A stretch of 64,000 nt of DNA from Kosakonia oryzae (GTDB lineage: Bacteria; Pseudomonadota; Gammaproteobacteria; Enterobacterales; Enterobacteriaceae): NCBI RefSeq assembly GCF_001658025.2, contig NZ_CP014007.2, positions 4,836,001 to 4,900,000 of the forward strand. The letters run 5' to 3'. Positions 39,418 to 49,089 of this stretch are shown piece by piece. Under the pieces are notes generated by a model. It was not told the DNA's origin and ran no database searches. It saw only the letters and a list, made by a program, of their open reading frames with translations. How positions within the stretch are numbered: the stretch's first letter is position 1; every line of letters begins with the position of its first letter. A program made the position numbers and the translations under genes.

Positions 39418-39899
39418 CGTCCCTGCCCGCAGCACAGAGAGTAACAGGTCAGATTTCATCTATTTATCTGCTGTTTTTTTGTGCTGCGGGCCATCGGTTT
39501 ATAAGGATTTACCTGGATCCCACTCTGTTTAGCGCCCGTCAGCAAAAAGCCATTATTATTTTTACTGGCAATTTTTAGTTAAAAAACAGCCAGAAAAGCC
39601 ATTGCCTTAAAATAATTATTGTCATTGAAATGAGAAAAAAGAAAATCGACGAAGATAAATATATTTAGCATACAGAAAATACTCACTTCATTCTCATAAA
39701 ATATTAATAAAATTGCCGTATTTCAGCGCCATACATTTTTTCCCGGAATGCTACCCCCCGTGCCTGTGTACGAATACATACACAATAATTATATTTTATG
39801 GAAAATAACCATTAATGAATTTTCGCTATTTTGACATTCAAATTTGCATCTCCTATTGTTCGGCGGTAATGGCATACCCACAAAATATATGGACATCCT
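39418..39899. other. Intergenic region between the tandem receptors
   Basis: This 482-base, AT-rich gap holds the terminator of the first receptor and an inverted repeat at 39765-39784 (TGTGTA / TACACA, 8-base spacer) just upstream of an AT-rich promoter-like stretch. No FliA promoter at consensus spacing was found for the second receptor, and no gene. Confidence 0.6.
39443..39480 (+). terminator. Terminator of the first Cache receptor
   Basis: ACAG-GT-CAGAT pairs with ATCTG-CTGT across an AT-rich loop and is followed by seven T residues; an outer CCGCAGCAC / GTGCTGCGG stem encloses it. Confidence 0.75.
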
Positions 39900-41834
39900 A
39901 TGAGCCCCCTTTTTATTCGCACTGGCCTCGGTGCCAAATTGTCGCTCCTGACTGGCATAAGCGTTGCTGCGCTTTTTCTTCTGTTTACTTTTTTGATGAG
40001 CAATAAAGCCAGCCAGTTACAGGAAACGCTGGCGATGGAAGATCTGCGTAACCAGACCACCGGCGTGGTGAGCATGGTAGAAATGTTCAACAGCAGTATT
40101 AGCGAAGAGGTGGAAAGCTACACGCGTTTGTTCAGCAGTTTTCTGCCGCAACCGCTGGCGGTCGATCCGCAACAGCACCGCGAAATTAACGGCATTGATG
40201 TTCCACTGTTCAAAGGTGGCGACATCGAGCTGCACAACAACAACGCCATCGCAGATGATTTTCTGAAGCGTACCGGCGCGATCGCCACGATATTCGTGCG
40301 TAGCGGCAGTGACTTCGTCCGCGTAGCTACCTCGCTGCGTAAAGAGGATGGCGAGCGCGCAATTGGCACCCGGCTGGAAAAAACCAGCCCGGCTTTCACC
40401 TCAATCATGAAAGGCGAGGTTTACCGCGGCCAGGCGTTGCTGTTCGGTAAACGCTATATCACTCAGTATCAACCGGTGAAGGATGCCAGCGGCAATACCA
40501 TCGCCATCCTGTTTGTCGGCGTCGATATCTCCCGTTCCTGGGATGTAATGCGCAGCAAAATCCTCGATCACAAGCTGGGCGATAACGGCCACATTTTCGT
40601 ACTCGATCGTAACGAGGGGGATGATTACGGCAGCTATCTGTTCCATGACACCGAGGAAGGCAAGCGCCCGCACTGGGATGAAAACGATCTGCAAACGTTG
40701 CTGAAAAACAGCGAGGGCACGCTGGAACGCGAAAGTGAAGATGGCCGCACGCTGCTGATGTCTTACACCACGCTGCCCGGCTGGAACTGGACCGTGGTTG
40801 GTGAAGTGGACAAAGACCTTCTGTTGCAGGATGTCACCTTTATGCGCAACCTGTTCCTGCTGGCAGGCGTAGTCATCTCTCTGCTGTTTGCCGCCATGTT
40901 CGTGGTGATTATTCGCCGCTGGCTGACCCGCCCGCTGCGTAGCGTCATCGAACTGGCCCAGCATTATGCCGCCGGGGATCTGCGCGCCACGCTCGCCGTC
41001 GATCGCCAGGATGAAGTCGGCCAGTTAATCACTGCCATTAACGGCATCGGCGATGGTCTGCACACCATTGTGTTGCAGGTTCGCGAATCCGCAACGGAAA
41101 TCAACCTTGGCACCAATGCGCTGGCTTCCGATAGCAGTGAGATCAGCGAGCAGATCAACAAGCAGGCCAGCAGTGTGGAAGAGACCTCCGCCAGCATGGA
41201 GCAACTGGCTGCCACCGTACAGCAAAACGCGGCCAACATGGAACAGACGCAAAGCCTGGTGAATGACACCACCGATGTGGTGCAAAAAGGCGGCGAGACC
41301 GTCGCCCTTTCCGTCACGACGATGGAAGATATTCGCACCGCCTCACAGCGGATTGCCGATATCACCCATGTGATTGAATCCATTGCTTTCCAGACCAACA
41401 TCCTGGCGCTGAACGCGGCGGTGGAAGCCGCCCGCGCAGGCGAAAACGGGAAAGGTTTTGCGGTGGTCGCACAGGAAGTTCGCGCGCTGGCGTCACGCTG
41501 TGCCAATGCGGTGAAAGAGATCGAAGTGCTGGTTGGCGACACGCAGAAGAAAGTTAGCGAAGGTCATGCTCAGTCGGAAGCGACGCAGGTGGCGATGCAA
41601 TCGATCATCCACCATATGAACCATATCAACCAGTTGGTCGGCGAAATCAACCACGCTTCGCGCGAGCAGTCGGCGGGGATCAATCAGGTCAATCTGGCGA
41701 TGACGCACATCGGCGATGCCACCAATATCAACGCCGGGCGGGTGTCGCATAGCGAAGAAACCGCCCAGGCGCTGCGGGAAAAAGGCGCTAACCTGACCCG
41801 TCTGGTGAGCCAGTTCCGCCTGAAAGTGGATTAA
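39900..41834 (+). CDS. Methyl-accepting chemotaxis protein with Cache sensor (tandem copy 2)
   Basis: This 644-residue paralogue of the preceding gene has the same length and domain order (TM1, Cache sensor, TM2, HAMP, signalling domain) and very high identity throughout, including the sensor. Differences are scattered single residues, for example [17 protein letters not shown] in copy 1 against [17 protein letters not shown] here. There is no NWETF tail. It appears to have arisen by tandem duplication. GGACATCC precedes the ATG. Its last 4 bases overlap the convergent aidB stop, leaving no room for a terminator between them. Confidence 0.95.
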   Translation: MSPLFIRTGLGAKLSLLTGISVAALFLLFTFLMSNKASQLQETLAMEDLRNQTTGVVSMVEMFNSSISEEVESYTRLFSSFLPQPLAVDPQQHREINGIDVPLFKGGDIELHNNNAIADDFLKRTGAIATIFVRSGSDFVRVATSLRKEDGERAIGTRLEKTSPAFTSIMKGEVYRGQALLFGKRYITQYQPVKDASGNTIAILFVGVDISRSWDVMRSKILDHKLGDNGHIFVLDRNEGDDYGSYLFHDTEEGKRPHWDENDLQTLLKNSEGTLERESEDGRTLLMSYTTLPGWNWTVVGEVDKDLLLQDVTFMRNLFLLAGVVISLLFAAMFVVIIRRWLTRPLRSVIELAQHYAAGDLRATLAVDRQDEVGQLITAINGIGDGLHTIVLQVRESATEINLGTNALASDSSEISEQINKQASSVEETSASMEQLAATVQQNAANMEQTQSLVNDTTDVVQKGGETVALSVTTMEDIRTASQRIADITHVIESIAFQTNILALNAAVEAARAGENGKGFAVVAQEVRALASRCANAVKEIEVLVGDTQKKVSEGHAQSEATQVAMQSIIHHMNHINQLVGEINHASREQSAGINQVNLAMTHIGDATNINAGRVSHSEETAQALREKGANLTRLVSQFRLKVD

Positions 41835-43450
41835 TTTACCCCACCCGTGGCGCGGAGCAGCAGGTCGTCCTGAATCGGGGCGGCCAGCGGCGACGAACCA
41901 CGGGTATCGAGCATCACCTGGCACCAGGCTTGCGCCATCGGCGGTGACGCGTGACGCAACATTTGCGCTCCGCATCCCAGCAGAAAGAGCTGCTGGGTGA
42001 TGGCTCTCCCCTGCGTTTCATTCGGTTTATGCAGTTGCGGCTGCAACTGCCGCCAGGCGCGATCGAAATGGCGATCCTGGCCTTTCACCGCGCCAAACTC
42101 CTCGGCCAACAGCGCCATCACGCCCGATTGCTTGCTCAATACGCGCAGCACATCCAGGCACATCACATTGCCGGATCCTTCCCAGATGCTATTCACCGGC
42201 ATTTCACGATACAGGCGCGGCAGCTCATTATCTTCGCAGTAGCCAATCCCGCCGAGCACCTCCATCGACTCAGCGACAAAAGGAATGCCTGCCTTGCAGA
42301 CAGCAAATTTCGCCGCCGGGGTAAATAACCGCGCCCATAACGCCTCCTGTGCGTCAGCGCGGAGATCCCAGGCGCGCGCCAGACGAAACAGAAACGCGGT
42401 TTGCCCTTCCAGTTGCAGCGCCATACGGCTGAGAACGTCGCGCATCAATGGTTGATCGACCAGATTTTTGCCAAAGGCCTGCCGGTGGTGCGCATGGTAC
42501 AGCGCCACCGAAAAAGCGCGCCGCATCAAACCGTGGCTGCCCAAGGCGCAATCGAAACGCGTCAGGCCGCCCATCTTCAGAATTTGCCGTACACCATCGC
42601 CCTCTTCCCCCAGCAACCAGCCGCTGGCATCGCAAAATTCCGCTTCGCTGCTGGCATTTGAACGGTTGCCAAGCTTGTCTTTCAGCCGCTCCAGCCGTAC
42701 GCCGTTGCGCTGCCCGTCGGGCAAAAAGCGCGGCACAAAGAAGCAGGACAGGCCGCCGCGCGCCTGCGCCAGTACCAGATGCGCGTCGCTCTGCGGTACG
42801 GAGAAGAACCATTTATGTCCCACCAGCCGGTACATATCGCCGCTTTTTTCCGCGCGGGTGGTATTGCTCAGCACATCGGAACCGCCCTGTTTTTCCGTCA
42901 TTCCCATGCCGATCAGCAGGCCGCGTTTCTGGCTGCCGGGCGCCATATGCGGATCGTAACGATCGCTGAGTAACGGTTTAAACCAGTCGTGAAAAGGCTT
43001 CGGCAACGCTTGTTGCAACAGCGGCGTGGCGGCAAATGTCATGGTGATGGGGCACAGCGTGCCGGATTCAACCTGCGCATGCAGGACAAAACGCGCGGCG
43101 CGAGCGACAAACGCGCCAACGCGCGCGTCTTCTTCCCACGCCATGTTGTGGACCCGATTGGCGCACAATCCCTGCATCAATAAATGCCATGCCGGGTGAA
43201 AACGCACGTCGTCGAGCCGCTGGCCTGCGGGATCATAACGTAACAATTCCGGCGGATTGACATTCGCCAGCCGCCCCAGTTCCAGCGATTCCGCCGTGCC
43301 CAGCTGCTGCCCGATACTGGCAAGGAACTCGGCGTCCCACGCCGCGCCCTCGCGCATGACGGCATCATACAGCGCGCGGTCGGAAAGAAATAAGTTGCTG
43401 TTATTCAGAGGAACAGGTTGGTTGAAAACCGTATGAGTCTGCCAGTGCAT
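41831..43450 (-). CDS. aidB: AidB, acyl-CoA dehydrogenase-like adaptive response protein
   Basis: AidB is an FAD protein of the acyl-CoA dehydrogenase fold that binds DNA and protects against alkylation as part of the Ada response. The 539 residues compare with 541 in E. coli. The FAD/substrate region [13 protein letters not shown] and the signature [20 protein letters not shown] are present, followed by the C-terminal DNA-binding extension. The ATG at 43450 with GGAG upstream begins [12 protein letters not shown] as in E. coli; the frame open to 43549 is spurious. Confidence 0.96.
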   Translation of the reverse strand: MHWQTHTVFNQPVPLNNSNLFLSDRALYDAVMREGAAWDAEFLASIGQQLGTAESLELGRLANVNPPELLRYDPAGQRLDDVRFHPAWHLLMQGLCANRVHNMAWEEDARVGAFVARAARFVLHAQVESGTLCPITMTFAATPLLQQALPKPFHDWFKPLLSDRYDPHMAPGSQKRGLLIGMGMTEKQGGSDVLSNTTRAEKSGDMYRLVGHKWFFSVPQSDAHLVLAQARGGLSCFFVPRFLPDGQRNGVRLERLKDKLGNRSNASSEAEFCDASGWLLGEEGDGVRQILKMGGLTRFDCALGSHGLMRRAFSVALYHAHHRQAFGKNLVDQPLMRDVLSRMALQLEGQTAFLFRLARAWDLRADAQEALWARLFTPAAKFAVCKAGIPFVAESMEVLGGIGYCEDNELPRLYREMPVNSIWEGSGNVMCLDVLRVLSKQSGVMALLAEEFGAVKGQDRHFDRAWRQLQPQLHKPNETQGRAITQQLFLLGCGAQMLRHASPPMAQAWCQVMLDTRGSSPLAAPIQDDLLLRATGGVN

Positions 43451-43639
43451 GGTGTCTCCCTCCTTCATGGGCACTGCAGATAAGTATGGACAGCGCACCT
43501 CAATGCTGCACGGGACAGGTTCACAAGGCCGCGATCTTGCAACGCTCATTCGTGAAACGGCTCACATAATATAAGAATAATATATTTCGCCATCGATGTT
43601 CGTGGTGAATAATTTATTCTCACCTTGCAGAAGAGAATA

Positions 43640-44932
43640 ATGATGCCGGCACCTCACGTTGCACCCAATGCGCATAAGCGCGCTTTAATGGCAGGCTCGA
43701 TTGGTAATTTTATCGAGTGGTATGAATTTGCGGTTTACGGTTTTCTCGCTACCGTCATCGCCAAAAATTTCTTTCAGCTCTCGGGGGAAACGGGGCTGAC
43801 CAGCTTAATCCTCACCTACGCCTCGTTTGCCATCGCCTTTTTCTTCCGCCCGCTGGGTGCCGTGGTGTTCGGACGTATCGGCGATCGTATCGGTCGTAAA
43901 CCGACGCTGATTATCGTACTGGTGATGATGACGCTCGCCACTGCCGCGATCGGTCTCGTTCCGGTGTATGCCAGCATCGGCCTCGCCGCACCGCTTATCA
44001 TCACCGGTTTGCGAATTTTGCAGGGCTTATTTGCCGGTGGAGAGTACGGCGGCGCGGTGTCGCTGATGACGGAGTTCGCGCCGCGCGGCAAACGCGGGCT
44101 GTATGGCGCATGGCAATCTTTTACCGTCGCAGTAGGTCTGCTGGCCGGCGCAGGCGTTGTAGCGCTGCTTTCCGCGCTGCTGACGCCAGACGCGCTGCAT
44201 GACTGGGGTTGGCGCATCCCCTTTTTCCTCGCCTTGCCGATGGGCGTCGTCGCGCTGTGGTTACGGGTCAGCATGGAAGAGACGCCGAGCTTCGTGCAAC
44301 AGCAAAAACAACCGGTTGCCGAACGGGCGCACTTCACCGATACGCTAAAAGCCATTGTCATCGGGATTGGCCGGGTGATGGTGTGGTCTGCCGCCGGTTA
44401 TACCTATCTGGTGATCATGCCCGCGTATTTGCAGTCGGCGCTGCATACCGGTTTTAACCAGGCGCTGCTGATTGCGGTGATCTCCAACATTGGCTTTGCG
44501 TTAACCATTATTCCGTCCGGCATACTGAGCGATCGCATCGGGCGACGCGCCGTGATGGTGCTTGCCACCGCGTTGCTGTTAATTCTGGCGCTGCCGCTGC
44601 TAAAAATTTTGCAGGCGGAATCCAGCACATTAGCGATAAAAGCGCTGGTGGTGCTGGTTGCCGGTGGTCTGGTTGGCATGCTGGCCGGTCCAGGCCCGGC
44701 AATGCTGGCGGAGATGTTCCCCACCCGCGTACGTTATACCGGTCTGGGTCTGGCCTATTCGCTATCGAACGCGCTCTTTTCCGGCTGTGCGGGGTTAATT
44801 ATCACCGGCCTTATCAAAGAGACCGGCAATGTCGATATCCCGGCGTACTATGTGATGGCTACCGCCGTGGTGAGTATGACGGCGCTAATGACACTCAACA
44901 AAAATGACCATTTGCGCTCACTGGAAGAGTGA
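43640..44932 (+). CDS. MFS transporter, metabolite:H+ symporter (ProP/KgtP-type)
   Basis: This 430-residue carrier has twelve membrane segments. The metabolite:H+ symporter subgroup is marked by GSIGNFIEWYEFAVYGFLA near residues 20-38, the loop motif GRIGDRIGRKPTL, and LRILQGLFAGGEYGG. Substrates in this group include proline/betaine, alpha-ketoglutarate, citrate and shikimate; this one cannot be assigned. ATG 43640 or 43643 follows AAGAGA; a TTG at 43625 is also in frame. In E. coli aidB and yjfC are adjacent, so the gene is an insertion. Confidence 0.9.
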   Translation: MMPAPHVAPNAHKRALMAGSIGNFIEWYEFAVYGFLATVIAKNFFQLSGETGLTSLILTYASFAIAFFFRPLGAVVFGRIGDRIGRKPTLIIVLVMMTLATAAIGLVPVYASIGLAAPLIITGLRILQGLFAGGEYGGAVSLMTEFAPRGKRGLYGAWQSFTVAVGLLAGAGVVALLSALLTPDALHDWGWRIPFFLALPMGVVALWLRVSMEETPSFVQQQKQPVAERAHFTDTLKAIVIGIGRVMVWSAAGYTYLVIMPAYLQSALHTGFNQALLIAVISNIGFALTIIPSGILSDRIGRRAVMVLATALLLILALPLLKILQAESSTLAIKALVVLVAGGLVGMLAGPGPAMLAEMFPTRVRYTGLGLAYSLSNALFSGCAGLIITGLIKETGNVDIPAYYVMATAVVSMTALMTLNKNDHLRSLEE

Positions 44933-44966
44933 AAAGCCCGGAGGCGTGGCGCTGCCGGGCTTTGGT
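44931..44966. terminator. Bidirectional terminator between the MFS gene and yjfC
   Basis: AAAGCCCGG and CCGGGCTTT arms lie between the two convergent stops. Confidence 0.8.
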
Positions 44967-46130
44967 TTACCCGGCGATATAATGCGGTACAAACCGCGAG
45001 GTATCTTTGGTGATCAGCGTACTGTCTTCGCGGATCCCCATGCCAACCGCTTCATCATCCACCAGCCAGCTGCCAATCAGCGTGTAGCTGTCGCCAAAGC
45101 GCGGCAGCGACTGAAAGGCCTGATAGATCATCGGCTCTTCGCCGTAGTCGCCCTCTTCATGGTCAATAACGTTATGTGCGCCGTCGAAGATGGTGACATT
45201 GCCGCCTTCGCGTGAAAAAAGCGGTTTGCGTACATAGCTGGCTCCCGCCGCAGTTTGTGGTTTTTCACCGTCAAACCACGCGGGCAGAAGATTCGGATGA
45301 TGAGGGAAATAACGCCACAGCAGCGGCAACAGCCCCTTATTGCTGAGGATGCTTTTCCATAAGGGTTCCAGCCACTGCTCGCGGCGTTTACACAGCAGCG
45401 GGCCATTCTCGTCGCGCATCATCCATTCCAGCGGATAGAGCTTAAACGCCTGGCGAATGACGTTATCGTCCAGATCCGTCAACACGCCGCCAAGACCGAG
45501 GCCAATATCGTCGATATAAATAAAGCGTGTATCAAGACCGGCCTGGCGGGCGCAATCCTCCAGATAAAGCACGGTGCCGCGATCCTCTTCCGTCTCTTTA
45601 CAGCAACAAAAGTAGAGCGGATGACGGCTCTGGATCTCGCCGAAGCGGGCGATCAACTTATCCTGAATGGCATTGTACTGATCGGCATCGCGCGCAATAG
45701 TACCGTTACGCCGCGCATCCTCCATCCATAACCACTGGAAGTACGCAGACTCATACAGCGAGGTTGGCGTATCGGCGTTATATTCCAGCAGCTTGACCGG
45801 TTCCTTACCGCACCAGACAAAATCCATGCGCCCGTAAAGCGAAGGATCGCGGCTGCGCCAGCTCGCGGCAATTGCATCCCAGTAGAGCGGCGGGATCGCC
45901 AACTGGCGGAGAATGGCCTCATCCGCCACGGCGCGATCCACCACCTCAAGGCACATTTGATGCAGTTCGGCGGTCGGCTTTTCGATCTGCTCTTCAATTT
46001 GCCGCAGCGTAAAACGGTAGGCCCGGCTCTCATCCCAGTAAACTTCGTTATCAATAATATGGAAGTCAAAACCGTGGTCGCGGGCGATCCGCTCAAGCCC
46101 CGGACGAACAGCAACATCATGACGCAGCAT
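44967..46130 (-). CDS. yjfC: Glutathionylspermidine synthase-like ATP-grasp protein YjfC
   Basis: The 387-residue protein matches the C-terminal synthetase domain of glutathionylspermidine synthase. The ATP-grasp signature KLLEYNADTPTSLYE (about 112-126) and later nucleotide-binding strands YVRKPLFSREGGNV are present; the amidase half is missing. Family members ligate an amine or peptide to a carboxylate, but the YjfC substrate is unknown. It is the last gene of yjfIJKLMC, 2 bases after yjfM, so it probably acts with the PspA-like and membrane proteins of that cluster. Confidence 0.93.
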   Translation of the reverse strand: MLRHDVAVRPGLERIARDHGFDFHIIDNEVYWDESRAYRFTLRQIEEQIEKPTAELHQMCLEVVDRAVADEAILRQLAIPPLYWDAIAASWRSRDPSLYGRMDFVWCGKEPVKLLEYNADTPTSLYESAYFQWLWMEDARRNGTIARDADQYNAIQDKLIARFGEIQSRHPLYFCCCKETEEDRGTVLYLEDCARQAGLDTRFIYIDDIGLGLGGVLTDLDDNVIRQAFKLYPLEWMMRDENGPLLCKRREQWLEPLWKSILSNKGLLPLLWRYFPHHPNLLPAWFDGEKPQTAAGASYVRKPLFSREGGNVTIFDGAHNVIDHEEGDYGEEPMIYQAFQSLPRFGDSYTLIGSWLVDDEAVGMGIREDSTLITKDTSRFVPHYIAG

Positions 46131-46132
46131 GC

Positions 46133-46768
46133 TTATCCTCCCCAGCTTCCGCGTGCGCTGGAAGAGCGCCCAAACCCGCCGCGGGAAAAGGTGGTCGCCT
46201 TTTTGGTGGTGTAGCCATAATGGGCGCTTACGCTGCTGTGGCTGGTATCGCTACCGGAGCGCCAGCTATAGTCGCCCTGATGATTACGCCAGACCGGGCG
46301 GGAAGAGTAAGTAGAACCGCCGCTGCTGTAGCTGTATTGCTCATCGCGGTCTTTACGCACCGCTTTGCTCAACAGAAAACCGCTAAGCACCGGCATCCAG
46401 CGCTGGCCAATATTGTCGTAATAGCAGTTGTCGTATTGCTGCACGCACCAGGGCTGCGACATATTACGCGGGATCTCTTGCTCGAAACTCGCACGCGCGT
46501 TATTCCACGCATCGCTGCATACCTGCGCACTGTTGCCGTCATCAACGCAATCCTGCTGCGAGGTGTAATACACGCCGTCGCCATCGTTGTCATCTTTGTG
46601 GTCATTGCAGCCTTTTAAAACAAAAAAGGCGGCGCCGCCCATAATTGCCAGCGTCAGGTATTGCCCGCTTTTACGCTCTTTTGGCGCACTAAAAATCGGG
46701 CGCTGGATGCGGCTCTGCGCGGGCGACAGGATGTCATTCTTCTGCCGGTAGTTTCTCTTTCTGGCCAT
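46133..46768 (-). CDS. yjfM: DUF1190 family protein YjfM
   Basis: The 211-residue protein has a basic N-terminus, one hydrophobic segment near residues 38-53 ending FVLKGC, and an Asp-rich stretch (DHKDDNDGDGVYY). Paired cysteines follow (QDCVDD, QVCSDAW, WCVQQYDNCYYD), then a Gly/Ser-rich, low-complexity tail rich in RGGFG and SSS. The DUF1190 family has no known activity. The gene sits 9 bases after yjfL and 2 before yjfC, so the three are coupled. Confidence 0.92.
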   Translation of the reverse strand: MARKRNYRQKNDILSPAQSRIQRPIFSAPKERKSGQYLTLAIMGGAAFFVLKGCNDHKDDNDGDGVYYTSQQDCVDDGNSAQVCSDAWNNARASFEQEIPRNMSQPWCVQQYDNCYYDNIGQRWMPVLSGFLLSKAVRKDRDEQYSYSSGGSTYSSRPVWRNHQGDYSWRSGSDTSHSSVSAHYGYTTKKATTFSRGGFGRSSSARGSWGG

Positions 46769-46777
46769 GATGTTCCA

Positions 46778-47188
46778 TTACCATGTCATGCAGGCGGCGT
46801 TAAAAATTCCGCCTGCCAGCGCAGCCGCGCCCATAAATAACCCGGCGGCTGTATTGCTGTGAATAATCTTGTCGCTCAGTTTTGGCATATAAAGGCGCAC
46901 ACCACCGTAGACAAGTAATTGCACCACCAGCGCAATAATGCCCCAGATTAAATAATCCGGAATACTCACTGAATTAATGGCTGCGCTGGAGAGCGGAATA
47001 ATATAGCCCAACAGTGAACCGCTGAACGCTAACGATGCCGCGACATTATTCTCTTTAATTAATCGCCACTCATCGTGTGGCGTAATCCGTGTATAAATAA
47101 AAAGAAAGCAGAGCACCATCGCAATGCCAATAAAAAAATAGGCACAAAATGCCAGCAGCGAGCCCAGAATATGCAAGTCCAAATTCAT
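46778..47188 (-). CDS. yjfL: DUF350 membrane protein YjfL
   Basis: The 136-residue inner-membrane protein has four predicted helices, two DUF350 repeats, and the conserved SLAFSGSLLGYIIPLSSAA and NTAAGLFMGAAALAGG. The C-terminus FNAACMTW matches E. coli. The function is unknown; DUF350 genes are repeatedly found beside PspA-like proteins and ATP-grasp ligases. The frame extends upstream to 47290 but the conserved sequence begins at the ATG at 47188. Confidence 0.93.
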   Translation of the reverse strand: MNLDLHILGSLLAFCAYFFIGIAMVLCFLFIYTRITPHDEWRLIKENNVAASLAFSGSLLGYIIPLSSAAINSVSIPDYLIWGIIALVVQLLVYGGVRLYMPKLSDKIIHSNTAAGLFMGAAALAGGIFNAACMTW

Positions 47189-47213
47189 AATTAACCTATG
47201 ACCTTTAATGATG

Positions 47214-47849
47214 TCAGGGGAATATCCACCCCAGCGCACGCGAGTAGATCCATTCCGGCTGGTTGCGCGCATTGAATGTCTCTTCGCCATTCAATAGCAG
47301 GTATTCAAATATATCGCTGGTGACTTCCCGCTGGTAAGCCATCATAAAGTTATGCACTTCCCAGCGTGCGCCAGCCTGATTGGTCACGGTTTCGAGCGTA
47401 TAAATCGGCTCGATATCGCCGCGCTCTTCGGCGTTAAACACGCGCTGCCACTGGCAATCGCGCCAGCGAAGCGTGGTTTTGCCCATCGCCTTTGCGCTCA
47501 GCATTTCGCGCCACGCCTGTTCGCCGGAAACACCCACGCTCTCTTCATACACAAACAGCTTAATATCATCGATATTGTGGCTTGCCAGTCCGCCCGAGGT
47601 GCTGATTTGCAGAAACTCATCGCCCGTCGTGTAGTAGCGATGGATCATGCATCCTGCGCCAAGATCGAAGCTGCCGCAGGCGCCAACGGTGTACTCCTCG
47701 CCGGGCAGCGTGACGAGCAGTTCCTCTTCGCACAGGCGAAACAGCAGCGTATCAATGGTAAAACCGGCATGCAGATGCAAACCAAGCGGACCTTTCGCCG
47801 GGGCTGACGCATCAGCCCGCCCCAACAGGTTTTTCAGCAACGAGAACAT
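47214..47849 (-). CDS. yjfK: DUF2491 family protein YjfK
   Basis: The 211-residue cytoplasmic protein (E. coli 219) belongs to DUF2491. It has no signal peptide or membrane segment and no catalytic motif that I can identify. Conserved family stretches include LHLHAGFTIDTLLFRLCEEELLV and MIHRYYTTGDEFLQISTSGG. The ATG overlaps the stop of yjfJ by one base (TAATG), which indicates translational coupling with the PspA-like protein. Confidence 0.92.
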   Translation of the reverse strand: MFSLLKNLLGRADASAPAKGPLGLHLHAGFTIDTLLFRLCEEELLVTLPGEEYTVGACGSFDLGAGCMIHRYYTTGDEFLQISTSGGLASHNIDDIKLFVYEESVGVSGEQAWREMLSAKAMGKTTLRWRDCQWQRVFNAEERGDIEPIYTLETVTNQAGARWEVHNFMMAYQREVTSDIFEYLLLNGEETFNARNQPEWIYSRALGWIFP

Positions 47850-48547
47850 TACGCTTTCTGTTGCTGTTGCAGTCGCGCCAGCACATCCTGCGCCGAGGTT
47901 TTATCGCTGCCGCCGATCCCCGCCTGCGCCAGTTTTTCGTCGAGATCGCGCCCATCGGCCACTTTCTCAAGCTGTGTTGCCGCATCCAGTCGGGCCTGGC
48001 GCTCAGCCTGACGCGCTTGCAGGCGCTTCAGGGATTCCGCTGCCGTGGCGACATTGTTTGACGCGCCAACGGTGGAGGTGGTGACGGCCTGCTCCGCGCG
48101 CTGCATCGCGTCGGTCGCTTTGATCACTTCCAGTTGCTGCTCAAACTGTTCGATACGCTGTGCCGTGGCGGTCACCGCTTTTTCTACGGTATCGCGCGAA
48201 GTTTCAAGGTTGCTCAGCACCTGCTCTTCCGCGGTAATCGTGTTCTCCAGACGGGCAATCTCGGTCGCCACTTCATTGAGCAATGCGGCATCCACATTTT
48301 TTGCCATCGCTTCCAGCGCGCGGGCTTCCAGGCTGGCTTTACGGTCACGCAGATCGGCCAGTTTGTCGTGGCTCAGCTTCACGCGCGCCAGCAGATCGAC
48401 ACGGGATTTCCCCGCCTTATCCAGCTCTGCGCGGGCATCGCGGATATGCTGTTCGAGCATGCGCACGCCCTGCGTTTCTTCGATCGACTCTTCCGCCTGA
48501 GCAATAAACGATTTACCCAGCGTAAACAGGCTTTTTAAAATTCCCAT
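47849..48547 (-). CDS. yjfJ: PspA/IM30-family protein YjfJ
   Basis: The 232-residue protein (same as E. coli) is almost wholly alpha-helical coiled coil, of the PspA/Vipp1 (ESCRT-III-like) family. The amphipathic N-terminus MGILKSLFTLGKSFIAQAEE would bind membrane, followed by heptad-rich QHIRDARAELDKAGKSRVDLLARVK. By family, it should assemble on the inner membrane during envelope stress. The cluster yjfIJKLMC lacks pspB/pspC/pspF, so regulation must differ from the classical Psp response. Confidence 0.94.
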   Translation of the reverse strand: MGILKSLFTLGKSFIAQAEESIEETQGVRMLEQHIRDARAELDKAGKSRVDLLARVKLSHDKLADLRDRKASLEARALEAMAKNVDAALLNEVATEIARLENTITAEEQVLSNLETSRDTVEKAVTATAQRIEQFEQQLEVIKATDAMQRAEQAVTTSTVGASNNVATAAESLKRLQARQAERQARLDAATQLEKVADGRDLDEKLAQAGIGGSDKTSAQDVLARLQQQQKA

Positions 48548-48567
48548 ATCCTCACTCCCTGACAACG

Positions 48568-48969
48568 TTATTGGGTAAAATCATCGGTTAATTCGGCAAG
48601 ATCCAGCGCGTTTTCCGCAAGCGTGGTGATTTCCAGCAGGATATCGTCAAGCGAAGAGTTGAGTGACAGCGCGCCGAACGCGACATAATACTCTTCGCCG
48701 CTGACTGCAGAGATGCCAACAGACGATAACGGTAAAAGTTTTTGGTTGCGCAGCAGAAAAGCGTTAAACGCATCCTGGTGCTTAATTTCACTTAAAGGAC
48801 AAATGTAGGTTTCGATAACGATTTGCCGGGAAGTCAGCAGCACGTTTAATTGCAAATCGCCGTAATCATCCAGTTTAATAATTAACGCATCGGCTTCGTG
48901 TTGAATATTTAAATCCAGCGCCGTGGATTGTAATAATGCCGCGCTAAGCGACTCTACTGTCCATGCCAT
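48568..48969 (-). CDS. yjfI: DUF2170 family protein YjfI
   Basis: The 133-residue acidic protein equals E. coli YjfI in length. It is a DUF2170 protein, a small alpha/beta domain with some resemblance to type III secretion chaperones in general shape (LNIQHEADALIIKLDDYGDLQLNVLLTSRQIVIE). No enzyme motif is visible. It is the first gene of yjfIJKLMC, 20 bases before yjfJ, and probably works with the PspA-like protein. Confidence 0.92.
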   Translation of the reverse strand: MAWTVESLSAALLQSTALDLNIQHEADALIIKLDDYGDLQLNVLLTSRQIVIETYICPLSEIKHQDAFNAFLLRNQKLLPLSSVGISAVSGEEYYVAFGALSLNSSLDDILLEITTLAENALDLAELTDDFTQ

Positions 48970-49042
48970 GATATCTATCCCGATTATTTTATTGTAATAA
49001 AATTAAGAGAAAACCTGCCGTGAAATCTTACCTGGATTCAGG

Positions 49043-49076
49043 GCAAAAAAAACCACCCAAATAAGGGTGGTTTTTG
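49043..49076 (-). terminator. rlmB terminator
   Basis: On the minus strand AACCACCC and GGGTGGTT arms are followed by TTTTTT, just beyond the rlmB stop and before the yjfI promoter region. Confidence 0.88.
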
Positions 49077-49089
49077 ATGTGTTGCGGAT

